Shown here: piece after piece, positions 39,685-53,300 of the stretch | How positions within the stretch are numbered: the first letter of the stretch is position 1 | Layout: each line of letters starts with the position of its first letter | From: Bugula neritina | Taxonomy: Eukaryota > Bryozoa > Gymnolaemata > Cheilostomatida > Bugulidae | Direction: 5' to 3' | Length of the DNA: 64,000 bases | NCBI GenBank assembly: GCA_964035545.1 | Contig: OZ037767.1 | Coordinates: forward strand, 6,252,207 to 6,316,206 | Position numbers and translations under genes: made by a program | The notes under the pieces: model-generated | The model's input: the letters and a program-made list of their open reading frames with translations, nothing else | What the model was told of the DNA's origin: nothing | The model's database searches: none

Positions 39685-40420
39685 ACAATCACAATAGTAT
39701 GTGTGCAGCATAAGTATACAGCAATTAATTTAATCAATTTCAAATTGTTTCATGGAAACACATGGTTTGTCATCCTGATAGAAATTTATTCACACCAGTT
39801 CCACTTGGAGTGACTATCTAGAATAATCTGTTTATCCTGAATATATGTTTATATCGTTAATCTAGCACAGTAGAAAAACATTTGGTTTCTTACCTGGCTT
39901 ATGTTCAACAGTGCTTGTAAGTTGTTACATGCAGTGCACAGGAAGATACACACATTGTACTGTGCTAAACTTTCACTTATATACTCTTTTTGCACTTTGC
40001 TCTTAATTGATTGGTTTACAGCTCTACCAACTTCTGGAGTTCTAATGATTAACTATCATAGTTCACTTTAGTAATTTTACTGACTCTTGTATTTTTAACT
40101 TATTTTCTATAACAGACATACCATACCTACAAAGAAGTTTGCTCTGCATCTTTTGTAATAAAACTTTAAAATTTGAGAGGTTTTAATTATGAAGGACTAA
40201 TGGGCTAGCTCATCTAAAAAAAAATTGTGTTTGTGTGTGTCAATTATGCATGTCATAAGTTTGTCTGTAAAACAAGTAACTTTGTACAATATATAAATTT
40301 TCTACCCTCTATTTGCAGCTCTCTAAGAACTGTTCTAAGTTGCTTTAACTTGCACTATTTTCTATAACTTTCATTTAAAAGTTTTCTATGTTTTGATGAT
40401 ATTGTGTTTCACATAGACTT

Positions 40421-40632
40421 ACGCAAGTTCATAGTCACTATTCCTGTGAGCACTCCTGATAGAAAGAGTCTTTTTAAAGCTGGCTAACCACTTATTCATA
40501 TAATTTGGCATAGAGGCAATTATGCTGACTGGATGCTCTATCTAACATCACTAATGACCTTCTTTGGGGTTAGAATTTATGATCTAGTGTTTACTAAGCT
40601 AGCGCTGTAACCCTTAGCCCACGGCTGTTTCT
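40421..40632 (-). mobile_element. tRNA-derived SINE family A copy
   Basis: ACGCAAGTTCATAGTCACTA tail, TAACATCACTAATGACC middle, reversed B box (GGGGTTAGAATTTATGATC) and head CCCACGGCTG, as in the copy at 48753. Confidence 0.8.
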
Positions 40633-41276
40633 AGATAGTGCTTTGAACAGATAAATAGCTGAATTTATCATAATGAATTTTTAAATCATTACCAAAAAGC
40701 TGTCATCATTGTAATATTATACTTATATACATCAACCCAAATCTATCATCTTAGTCAAGTTGATGAAATCATTTAGATATGCTTAGTTTTGACTATTCAC
40801 GAAAAAGTTGATCTTACTTGATAATAATAATAAGTAAAATCTATTAATTTTTTTCCAAAAAACTTACTTCCAAGTAAAATCTTTAGGTGTGCTTATACAG
40901 TATTTGCACATTGATTTTTCTCATGAGAGTTATCTTTGATTATTCAATCCTTATACTGCATTAACCTATTATTTTAGCAAACTTCAAAGGCCCGTTTCAC
41001 TGCTAAATTTCTGTATGGGCTAAATTTATTCAAAAGTGTATTAAAGGAATTCATCTTTAGCTATGAGGCTTTGTGCAAACAAAAAGAGGCTGAAGCATTC
41101 CAGCGTATTGGTAGAAAACATACTGCTGTAATGAACAAATGTTTTCATATAAAAAATAATAAACTATCCCTATATTTGCTAATATTGAACTATAATTATA
41201 ATATGCTTGTCAGATTGCACACACCCAATATAATTCATTTAAAGCAAGCTGCAGGCCGCATTTAAGATTGGAATAG

Positions 41277-41999
41277 TTTTGTTCTGATATTGTTGAAGAA
41301 GTAAAAGTCACCTCTGTTAACCCTAGTTTTTAAAACTGTCACCTCAGTGTTTAATTAAAGCTGCATTAAGATATTTTTTCCCATGCATTAAGTGGTCAGC
41401 ACACACCGATCTTCAGAATACATTTTTCTGAATACATTATGGCCTGATAATAATATGTTTACTTCCACTTTCATCAATAGTGTGATTAATGTGTATAATA
41501 TAGGCTATTGTCCCTATAATATATTGTGGGAATATTTCATATTATATTTTGTCCATTTCTTGTATAAACAATAGATGCTACCAACAAAACTCCATTACAT
41601 TGTAATTATAACATGGTGCTAAAATTAATGATGATTTCAAAATCAACATAAATGCAAAATAAACAGTGAATGTCCACACTTTGGCCACCAATTTATTCTC
41701 TTTTAGCTTTAAAGCTTACTACCATTTTGCTGTAACATGTATGCATATAAAATATTTCCACAATACATTATGGGGACAATAGCCTATGATATATATACAC
41801 ATTAATCACACTATTGATAAAAGTGGAAGTAAACATATTGTTATCAGGTAAAATTTATTCTGAAGATTGGTGTGTGCTGACCACTTAATGCATGGGAAAA
41901 ACAATTTTAATACAATTTCAATTAAACACTAAGGTGACAGTTTTAAAAATTAGAGTCAACAGAGGTGATTTTTACTTTTCCAATAACATCAGAACAAAA
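41277..41999. mobile_element. Fold-back element with roughly 260-bp inverted arms
   Basis: The left arm (41277 to about 41555) and right arm (about 41735 to 41999) are close reverse complements: TTTTGTTCTGAT ... CCCATGCATTAAGTGGTCAG appears on each side in opposite orientation, with about 180 bp between. No protein encoded. Probably a fold-back or MITE-type transposon; the transcript would form a long hairpin. Confidence 0.85.
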
Positions 42000-42439
42000 G
42001 TCTGTGTTGTGCATCACACACACGCAAGCAAGCAAGCGCACACACGCACACACACCACAGTGTACTTGACGCAGTATCACACATAAAATGTGGAATGTAA
42101 TAGCTGCTCACATTGGTTTTGTATGTAGTTGTGAAAAAATTTGTTACTTTAAAATATTAATGTACGGTAGTACACTAGTTGTTGCGATCGTTTATTAGCT
42201 TGTCTGAGTTGCTTCCTCCTGGCTCCTAGCGCTATTGGGCAAAATGCAGAAAGAGGCTGTTCTTTAAAAAAAGACCACGAATCAAGTTTACGCGTGACTA
42301 CTTATGTTAGATAACATATGATTCGTCTCTTTTTTTAAACATGTCGAAATAAACTCCATGTAACGTTTTCCAAAACCGGAGAAATTGTCAAACTGGCGTG
42401 GCTAGAATTTTTTCCCATAGCTGCATGCAGAATATCGAG

Positions 42440-43280
42440 CATTATTATTACTATTAGTATTAGTATTAGTATTACTATATTATTTTTTATTACATTTACT
42501 ACTCACTGATGTTACAATTGCTGTTACTTATTAATGTTACTATTAGTATTAGTATTTATAATATTATTTCTTGCAATAGATTAGCTTTACATTAGATACA
42601 GTTCCAAATTGTGAATACAAGTATAGTTGAGTTATACTTGAAGCTGGTGAGACTGACTCCAAGAGTGAGTTAAACTTCATGAGTTAATCTTATCAACTTA
42701 TGCTTAAAGACTAAGAGGTATAGTTATAAATATGCAGTGCTACTTATAGTTATACTTATAGTTAATGTTATAAAGATACTATTTCAAATAGTACTAGTGC
42801 TAGTATGCTAGAGCGTGAGCTCTATGAAAAATTCAACTCAACTGTCGAAGTCAATTTTATTTTTAATTTCAACCTGAAAGTGAATGAGAATCACATTCTG
42901 ATTCACTGAAACTGAAAGTTATTCAATATCAGTATCATTCAACCACCGGTCAATGCAATTCTAGACTAGTAATACTAAGACTGAATAATAGTCATAGTAT
43001 TAGTAATGCTTAAGTTTAACTAAATACTCTTACTCTATCTCCCACTTGAACGTTATAGCCCATGGCTATAGCATAAGCATTAGTTTAAAATATAAAATTT
43101 AATATTATAATTATTATTAATATTAGTTATACTTGAACTAATTCACTTTTAGTGATGGTACTCAGGCAATGGTATTAGTAGTTCTACCTAAAGTAAAAAG
43201 TGAAACTGCAAGACTTAAGGTGAAAGTTATACTCATGCTGATACTCATACTTATAGTTATACTTATAGTATTACTTATGG
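42440..43280. repeat. Low-complexity region of TAGTAT/TTATAC triplet-type sequence
   Basis: Runs such as ATTAGTATTAGTATTAGTAT and ACTTATAGTTATACTTATAG, resembling 18490-20040, including a shared CACATTCTGATTC stretch (19845 and 42890). Confidence 0.6.
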
Positions 43281-44354
43281 ATAACACAAGTTAAGGTTTA
43301 GTGTAACTGTAGGTGACAACTATAATAATGGTTGTGATATTATGATATTTTCAATTTTTATTTTAGTGTTTTTTATAAGTTTTTTTTTTGATTTAAATTA
43401 ATAATTGTAGTTTGGGAGATATTATAATTTTGTATTAAAGTTGTAGCATACATTGTTATAAAAACAACGTGTCAATGTTGTACAATCAATAGCAATTGAA
43501 ATTTGTATTACCATCAGAATAAGGTATTTTTGTTAATGGAAGCCGCAAAACAATTCATTTATGATTTTAATAAAAATCTGAATGTTTGAGTCATTACTAG
43601 TTCAGATCAATTCATAAGTCAAGAGACTTTTTTTTAATAATTTGCAATATAATTTTCTATCAAACTACGAAAGCATGTCACTTTTTTATTTTTGCAGCCA
43701 TGCCTTTTAGCTGTATTTAGCTTTACCACAAATTTCAAAATAAGCTCTAAAATAAATTTGTAGCTTTCCTAGTAAAATTAAGATATTAAAAATATGTGAT
43801 ACTAGTCAGTTTGTAATTTGATATTTAAAAAAAAAATTCTTGGTAATTGCCTTGAAAATATAATGTTTTTATTGGTCATTATTATAGTTGTTAACAAACA
43901 GGTATAGGTCTAAAAATTGGCAAAGTTATTTTGTAGTCTTACTGTAGTTTGTCCTGAATAGTCAAATTCTAAAAATATCACTGGTTCACAGTCACCTTGG
44001 CATTTGAAGGGTTATTTTTCATATCATTAAGTCTGATTTCTGCTATTTTAGAACTTTGCTATCTACGATTATTGATGAGGAAAATAGGATTTCAAAGTTT
44101 AAACACATTTTTTAAATGTTATATATATAGCCAAAAGGCAACAAAAATCCCACAATGGGTGTGGTGTAAAAGTGATTTGTCTAAATAGGCAATCAGAGCT
44201 TCTAGTTGGTAAATATATAGGCTTTCCATTTTCATATTTCGCTCAGTTTTCATTATATATTATTGAATTTCATTAGATACAATGTTATTTTTCTGTTGAC
44301 GATATTTATTTCCTCTGTGTATATTGATGCAATGCGTTTATGTAGGAGTAGAAG

Positions 44355-47300
44355 ATGGACTTGTTGGACTCCAAACTGCTTGTTAGTAGTTTAACGAGTT
44401 GCTTAGAAGATTCTTATGAAGGCAATCAGCAGAAGGCTCTGCAACTCTTGCATGCCTCAGCATCTCATAAAGTGAGTTGCAATTGTTCTTTTATCATTTC
44501 TTCTCCGGTTTTAATTAATGTATGATTGTAGTTTATGCTATCATATTGCTGCAACTATTGATGCCAAATAATCTTTTGATCATGTGTATATACCTAACAG
44601 TACTACTATGTGCCAGAGTTTTTATTTATCTCTCATAATCTAATAATTAGAGTTAGTTCTTTCTATGCTGATTCACTGTACGCGTCATTAATTAAAATAC
44701 AGATCTTACAGTATACAGCATAATATTCTAGTCCTGATTATTACCACTGCCTACAAAACTCATTGCAGGAGCTGTTGGACACTAAAGGTATTCTGAGAGC
44801 ATTTCAGTACTTATACAGCAGTAGAACCCAAGACTCCATTTCTGCTGCTTATCTCCTCCTCGCTGCCTTCGCTGACTCTAGTAGAAGTATAGATGCAGTC
44901 CGAGAACTCAGCACAACCTCCCCTTCCTTAGTCGATATTGTGAGTCTGGCTAACTATTTATATACATATATAATCATATAGTACGTATATAATATGATTA
45001 TATAGTATATATACATATATAGTCATATAGTACGCATATTATATGATTATATAATATATATATATACTATATAATCATATAGTATATACACTATATGATT
45101 ATAACAGTATGTATGCTATACGTTTATATTATATTTATATAATATATGCTATATGATTATATATGTTTCAGTTCATCTGCCAACTACTATCTACATTTGT
45201 TCAATCAGTAAATGTTAATCTGTTTTTGAAGTTTATGTGACTAAGAAAGACACTGATGCATCATCCAGATAATAATTTACATTTCAATTTGTCATGTTAA
45301 CCACATTTTATAATACCGCTATTGATTAAACATGTTCATCCGCATTTGAAATGAGATTGTCTACTCGTGTCAACATTGTGATAACTCTTATAGAGTGTGC
45401 TACTCAACGGAGTATCAATCAACAGCAAGAGTGGAAATAAAGAGGAGTTATCTCTCCTTCTCCTACATGTAATATTAAACGTTTTGGAACATCAGGCTAT
45501 TGAGGCAAAACAGGATCTTGTCACTGCCAGCCAGTACTACCCCCTCCACCCTTCACTCCTCTGTCTACGCTACTTGCTGCGGTTAGTGCTTCCACAATTC
45601 TTGTATACACAGAGGAGATGTTTCATACGACCATCCAGACTGCTGTTGATGTTTCAGCACATACTCTGTAAACTCTCAGCTTTTTTCCAAAACCTGAACT
45701 CGATGTGTCTAGCTATTACAATAACACATTTATATTTTATTAGTGCTTCAGGCTCTCTTCATAAGGTGTGTGTTTGCTGCCATGGGGGGAGAGGGGGGGA
45801 GTGAAAAAGAGAACCTTACCATTGTATATTTAATATCTGATGTCCTGGATTTATGACATTCACTAGTCAATAATGGAACTAATCAATGTATTACTAAAAA
45901 TATTCAACATTATTTTGGTTTCAATGTATTTAATATTCAGCTAAGCACTTTTTATTCACAGTGTAATATTATTTATTGTTTAATAAACACCATAAAACTG
46001 CTATATATTAATTTGTGTTATCCTACAGGTTAGGCAAGTTGATGTCTGCATGGTGCAGCATGTAAATATTCAACTCTTCCTTTTACTAATTTATTAGAGT
46101 TTCCTAAAATCAAGGCCATTATTGATGTAATTTACAGCTAATTGTTTAGGGATGAGCTTTGTTTTTCATAGGTTAAATTCATTTTCTGTTTGTGCAGTGA
46201 AAATTATTATGACTCGCGTCAAGTTTGGTGGTGGTTGACTTTAAAATTTCTCAAATCTTAGTAGCTGGACCCTCATTTAAAAATTATTTAAAACTTATTT
46301 GAATATTTTATTGTTGTTTTTAGTTCTGCTGAAATAAAGGATTCCATGAAATGGCAGTTGCTAATAACTCGACTGTTTCATGTGACATTTGATCAGGTTT
46401 ATCCTCTCGTAAATCCTGTGGTCTGTCATTCTTCCCCAGAAGGTTATCTGCCACCAGATGAGAGTGATGACGTCACTGATGATGTCACTGATGATGTCAC
46501 TAATACTAGCAAAGGTACTCCATACAGTTTTACTTCACACTGCACACATGAGTTCATCTGGTGCCTAAACTTAGTGGATGAGGAGTTTTTTCTAGCACAT
46601 TTGCACGAGACCTTATGATATAACATGATCTTTGGTCAAACCTTTCTATGAGCCCTCAAACGTTACTCATTGTGTTGGACATGGTTGTGGTGCAATAGGG
46701 AGGGGAAGTTGGTTATGAAAAAGTTAGTTGTTATATAAGAACACACTTGCTTATGCATGAACAGCCAAAAGTGTAGATATACAATTATGTTTGATTCATT
46801 TCTCTACATGTTTATTCTGTGTTTCTAAATAGCTCTTAAGTTTTACATCTTATATACTATGTTGTGTAGACGTGTCAGGAGGTAAAGCGAGGCCTGGGTT
46901 ACCTCAATTTCTGGTTGTTTGCTGCTGGAGAACAATAAAGGAGATCTCTCTTGTGTACGGAGCATTAATGGAGAAAGTTGTACCACAGGCTGGTGATATT
47001 GTCACCCACAAGCAGGTACCCCAGGTGTCATATAACCACTCATGACTCTGCACTCATGATATGAAGCACTCAGCTACCTTACTACACACTCTACCTTGCT
47101 GGTGCTGGGACTACTTCTACCTGCAGAATCTTGACTCAATAAACCAACTACTATCAAACGCTGCAGATAGCAAAATGTTTATTTTGGGTTTCAGGTGACT
47201 TTACAGAGCTAAACAGACTAGTGTTTTAGTACAGTGCTCTCTCCGTAGCTCACAAACCACTTTCTCACAAGACTGTAGAGTCAACACACTATTATTACAG

Positions 47301-50300
47301 TCCTCCGTACATAGTTCATGGATCATTTTCTCACAAGACTCCATAGGTCACGAGATGGATTTGGACTTCCGCTTTGTTATCGGAAATACTATTGAAAATC
47401 AGCGACATAGCATTTTTTTGTGTGGATTTCAAATTTTAAGTAGTGATTGCCATTATTATGGTAGCTCTTTCTTATATAAATGATGGAGAGGCATGAAATG
47501 TGACTAAAGTTCAAATGCAAAATTGTGTATAAATTAACAGGTTTAGATTAAATATGTTTAAGCCGAATTATTATTCGGTGAGTTAAATCTGGAGTTGAGG
47601 TTTTGGAACCCGTAGTGAGATACAGAGGGAGGATTGTATTAATTTCATTTTTGTGCTAAAGCGAAAGAAATGATTAGTTAACTATTAACACTCCCACAGA
47701 CATTGATAGTACACACCTGTCTCAAGACTGTATTGAATGTTCTTATTACAGATAAGAGAATATATTAAAGTATTTTATGAATCTATACTACTTAATGCAA
47801 AACACAGAGGAGCATTTGAAATGGCATATACTGGGTACTGTAGCTACTGGCACACAATATGGAGGTGAGTGACAAGTGTAGCACATCACGTGACTAGGTT
47901 GAGCAGGTGGAACAAGTTGTTTCATCTGATGCCACACTGACTCAGTAACCCAGTTAATTCATATGTTTTTATTCTGCATATTGAATAGCCAACTGGTACA
48001 AAAACATTGCCAATGTTATCACTATACACTAATCTTATAAGAATGCATTTGCTGAGTTAATTTATTCAGGTTTTTTAGTAAACCTTTTATTAAAAATTTA
48101 ATTACGTTGAAGTTAAATGTAAGATTTAACGTTTTATGAGCTGTTGATGAATAAAACAGGTATTTATGTGTAGCCTACTTGTGATATAAAACATACTAAG
48201 CTTTGCTAGGCTAGCGAGTGTTGATTTAAACAATTGCTGCATGTTTTAGACTGGACAACTCCCGTTCCTTCGTATCAGAATTTCTTAATGATAGTCCGTA
48301 TTCAATGTTACTATCCAAAGAGACTGCAGAGAGTCTATGCGCTACCAGAAGGAGCGCTGGTTTACCGTTTATGGTTCAGGCCTTCGTCACTTCAGAGCCA
48401 AAACACAACAACCACTCTGCTTTGAAGAAGGTTATCCGTGACTTACTCGACATTCAGCTGTATGTCCAGGGTAAGTTTCTCTCTCAGCCTGCATTGCTTT
48501 GTTATATCCAGTGCATACACTCAGTCATGTACGTATGGATTCACACAATTCATAGTGAAAGTAAATTTTGTTTTCCAAACGTTTAGCTAAATCTTGATGT
48601 GATGGTTTGTTACAAATTCTACGAATTTCGCTGATATACAAGTTCTTAAGGAAATCACACAAGTGTATAGGCACCATGTATTTACTTAGCAGTATTCTAG
48701 TATTCCTTCTTAAGTCAGGTTTAATTGTGAATGTATCGAAGATGAACTCACTCACGCAAGTTTATAGTCACCATCCCTGTGAGAAACCCCTGATAGAAAG
48801 GGTTTTTAAATCGGCTAAGGACTTATTCAGATGGGGCACAGAAGCAATTATGACTGAATGCTCCTTGGATGCTTCTTCTAACATCACCAATGGCCATTAC
48901 TGGGGTTTGAAGCCATGACTACGTGTTTACTAAGCCAAACGCTCTAGACCCTAGACCACGGCTGCTCCCTGCATACAAGTGTTTAGATAAAGCTTTATTT
49001 CTTTTTGTATTTAGTAAGGCGAGGCTATTAGCACTTGATACAAGTTGGTAGTTGTCTTCTCTCTGACTGACATACTAATAGTAGCTGGTGGTGGTGTCTT
49101 GTAGGAGATGGAGAAGTAGAGTTGTACAGTCAGACTCAGCTGGTACATTCTCTCAACGTGCTCAGAGCTCTCTTCAGGTCATCTAATCTCGGAGACGCTG
49201 TCCAGCCGTATGTTGGTGACGGGCTAAAATCAGCGGTGAAAGGTTATCAGTCTCAGGTGAGAGGTCAAAGGTCACGTGTCTGATTAAAGCATATGGTGAT
49301 GTAATAAACTTGAAAGAGGTAGCCTACCCATGACTCACCACATCATTTGTGGAGTTCTGTGCCCTTTTTATGAGCCGCACATCTTCATCTTACAAAGAAA
49401 CTTTTGATGTGATCAGAATTTAGCTTGTAAGTTATGTGTTGCACTTGTTTTTTTTCACACGGGTTTAGAGTCGCCACCCTGTGAGAACCCCTGATGGAAA
49501 GATTTTTTAGTGGGTTGAGGACTTATTTTCTAGTGTGACAAAAGAACAGCTCTAACTGAATTCCCTTCATAACAATGACAATGGTGTTTGCTGAAAGTCG
49601 AATCACTGACCTTGTGTTTACTAATCCAGTTCTCTAACCACTGGATTGTGGTTGCTGCCTCATGCATTGCATTTGTTGACAAACATTAAATAGTACATTG
49701 TATTTCACTAGTAAAAGACGGAAGGTTTGAATGTAATTGCTTTGCAAAGCATTACTTGGTCTCTGAAACCGCAATGCAGACAATCAGTATGCTGAATGTA
49801 AATATTGTGCACATGTATAGGCGTGGCCTGTCAGGAACGCATCTACCCTGCTGTTCAGTGCCGTGATAACTCGTATGTTCGGAGTCAAGGTGGGCAAAGA
49901 TGATCTGAGTAAACACACTGGCATGGCTGGTCAACTTTTCTTTCAGAAGTTTCCGGAAGTCCATCCGTTCCTTCTGCAGGTGACTATATATTAAAACTTT
50001 GTGGTAGTTTTATTGCAGTTGATATCTCAACAGTAAGTAGTGAATTCTATACAGTAGATGGTGAACTATAAACAATAATGGAAGCTGCTGTCATGGAAAC
50101 AGATAGCGCCACCTGTCACAGCGTAACTACTTTCTTTATAGCTTCTACTTAAATGGCGAATATTATCTTAGCTCATGTGAAGTTAATATTCGACTGTTTA
50201 TGTGTACAAAGTAACATAGAATCGTATATTATAGCTGCTACCCACTAAATGGTCATAATCTAAGACTGGGTGTGCATCACGGACTAATTTTATAACCGAA

Positions 50301-53300
50301 AGTTTTTTGTTTTGTCCTTCGCTCACATCAAGTCATGTGGTCACGACCTTTATGTTTGTATGTTTCACTTCTTATAACAATATATACATTAGCGGCTAAA
50401 CTGTAAAAAATAGGTAAAGACTATAAATCTATAGTGTGTAATAAATTAAGTAAAAACACCCACACCTATACGTAGTGTTAGTCACTGGTTTACAGGCTAC
50501 TGACTTTATCTGCTGCAGGAACTGGACAACTGCACTTCTTTCAGATCTCCTGGTGGCAAGACACTGCTTCAGCCCAACCTCTACTTGCTACTCATTGTCC
50601 TGTGTAAACTCTACCCATCACAAAGAGATTCGGGAGGTGCTAGCCTCTCTCTAGAGGTCTTTGTACCCTACATACACAGGTATTCATATATAGACTTGTT
50701 GGTACGTCATGTAGATGAGGTCCGGGAGAATCAGCTAGTATATTGTATCATGTGATTTCAGATGCGCTGCCAGTCCTGTATACAAAATAAGAATGCTGGC
50801 AGCGATAGCTCTGTCCAATGTGTTAGACCGTGACCTTTTGACCTTGAAGAAGACCTCCACTGACCTCTGTGATCAGATCATGCTGACAGGCTGCCACAAC
50901 TCTCTGCATGGACTGCTGCTTCAAATTTTATATCTGTACAGTATGTTGCTGACAATTATATAATTCAATCACTTGTGTTTATACCTAAAAGTCTGAATGT
51001 CTGAATACATACACAGAGGTAGGTGCAGTAATGGAGAAATTGAGAAAAGCCTGTGTTCTAGATCGGAAATGTAGAATAAGAAGTTATGTTCTCTTGAGAA
51101 TTTCAACCCCGCCCCAAATCAAAGTTTAATAATAAAATTAAAGAACTTAGTCTATCTCAATTTCTCCACTACTGCTCGTAAATAAATATGTTTATTCTTC
51201 AACATGGACTAATCATTTACTTCATGTGTTACATGTTTTATATACTGAGTTCTATTTACATTATCTAGCGTCCTCTCCCACATCAGAAGCTGACAACTCC
51301 GAGTGCTACTTTCAGCCAGTGCTGGAGATGATACTAAACACATGTGATAAAATACTTTCAAGGTAAAACTTGTATTTCCCTTGCTGACACTCTACGTAGT
51401 GATTAGCACCTGTAATGGTCAGTGAATCAGTCCTATGACAGCCTGCACTTGTAGCAAGCATGTTCTCCTTTATTTGTTAAATTATTCGTTTGTTATATTT
51501 ATTGTGAAATATAAGTGAAAACATTTAGGAGCAGCCGTGGTTTAAGGGTTAGTTAAACCTTAGGCTTAGTAAACCCGAGCTTATGGGTTCAAAGACAAAG
51601 CCCGTTTGTGATTTTAGGTAAAGCATGTAGTCATAATTTCTCTTGTGCCCCACCTGAATAAGTCCTTTGCCCAATTTGAAGAAAATAATCTTTTGCTACA
51701 TTTATTGTGAAATATATGTGAAAATGTAAGGTTTTATATGTGAATGTTGCTAAATTATTATAATGTATCCAATTAAAATAGTGTCTTTTCTTTTTTTAGT
51801 GCCAGTGAATTGGTTATCTCTACTTACATTGATATCATACTAGCGTGCAAACCTAAGTTCAGTCATGTTCTGAACAATAAAGAAGATGTTTCCCAATTCA
51901 TGCGAAAAGTTCTCTTTTCTGCTGGAGAAAGCGAGAGCTCGTGTGATTGGCTGAGAAGCTGGTCGTCTGCAGGAGTTGATTTGCAGCTCAGCAAATGTCG
52001 TTTGCTGTTAGACTTGCAGGAGCCTGTCTTGTGCACAGAGCAGATGCTGTGTGACTTGCTGTCTGTCTATGGCATGTATGAAGTGCATCATGAAATACTC
52101 TCTACACAGGAAGTGGCAGGTGGGTGTGGCCAGAATAAGGACTCTGCTTTGATTGGCCTATACTTGAACATATTTCCTGTTGTCTAAATTATGTCACAGC
52201 AGTGATATATTCGACGAATAGTTTCACAGAAAATGAATTTGTAACAACTCTTTTCAATACACTATTCATTCAAAAATATGTTGCTTCAGTTTTTTTTTCC
52301 TTTTTTAGCTTTATCAACCAGTTTTAATGATCAGAATATAATATAAAACAATATTATAAATGTTTATTATTGACAACACCATTGTTTTAGATGAAGTTTT
52401 AATCTCAGTCGAGAAGTTATCCTCTCTTATGTTTACCATGATGCAGTGGAACAAAGACAAGTTCTCTTACAGCACAACGCAGTCTATATATCTGGTATAT
52501 GAATTAAAGCTCTTGTTTGTCTATTTCTCTTTACAGCTGGGTTATTGTGACCCAATATATTTATATTATATTATATTCTGAAGTGTATTACATTAGTATT
52601 ATATTTTATTCTGAATGAAACACCATACTGCAATTCAACTGTAAGTATAATACATATACAATATAGTCTAGTTAAAGTATGTTTATAGTTTTCACATGAT
52701 ATGTTCTGAATAATGCCAATGACTCATTGTCGGCCATTATGCTACTCATTGAAAGGGGTGTGGCTCAACATACTATATGGTTACTGTGAATAGTTTCGTG
52801 ACAAATTAATCTAACTTTAAAGATGATTGCATTTTTTTGCATTAGGAATCATAATTAAAAGTATAAATAGATTGCTTACTTACACAAACCAGATCCTATT
52901 AGCACCAAATGGAGTTAATAGTAGTTTAACTTGGAGCTTGTTTTATTCTGTGTATTGTACCGACACTCAAAATAGTTGTAATTAATAACTTGGTTCATAG
53001 TTTATTTAAAACTTGTATTGGTTTGAAAATTTATAATCATGTTTTTAAACACATTAAAAAAATTAAAAACATTAAGTAATTTAGTCAGAATAGCAATTAA
53101 TCATTAACAATGTCATCATGTATCTTGATACCATAAAATTTCTGCTCTCTTTGTAATGTCAAAATAAATACCTAAATCTATAAATTGTTTTTATTCAACA
53201 AATTGGTAAAATTATTTTAGTTTGAGGGTCTGGAATTTAAAAACTTTAGGTGCAATTGTTTTAAGAATGTTTTCTATGCTTGGATGTCATTTTACTGCTT

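Larger units (their letters stand above)
39990..44354. other. Region between peptide gene 3 and the first THADA exon seen
   Basis: No exon with good splice sites and homology found, although the missing N-terminal half of THADA would be expected here. Contains a family A SINE (40421-40632), a fold-back element (41277-41999), CA-rich sequence near 42020-42060, an imperfect inverted repeat at 42262-42340, and triplet-type low-complexity DNA (42440-43280). Confidence 0.6.

Noticed and set aside
42262-42340. Imperfect inverted repeat (TTTAAAAAAAGA ... TCTTTTTTTAAA)
   Set aside because: Arms are short and mostly homopolymeric; no flanking duplication or second copy seen, so not listed as an element.
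45582-45804. Open-frame extension of THADA exon 3
   Set aside because: The GTTAGT donor at 45582 gives the phase needed for exon 4 (46324). Reading on gives low-complexity sequence and no fit to THADA.
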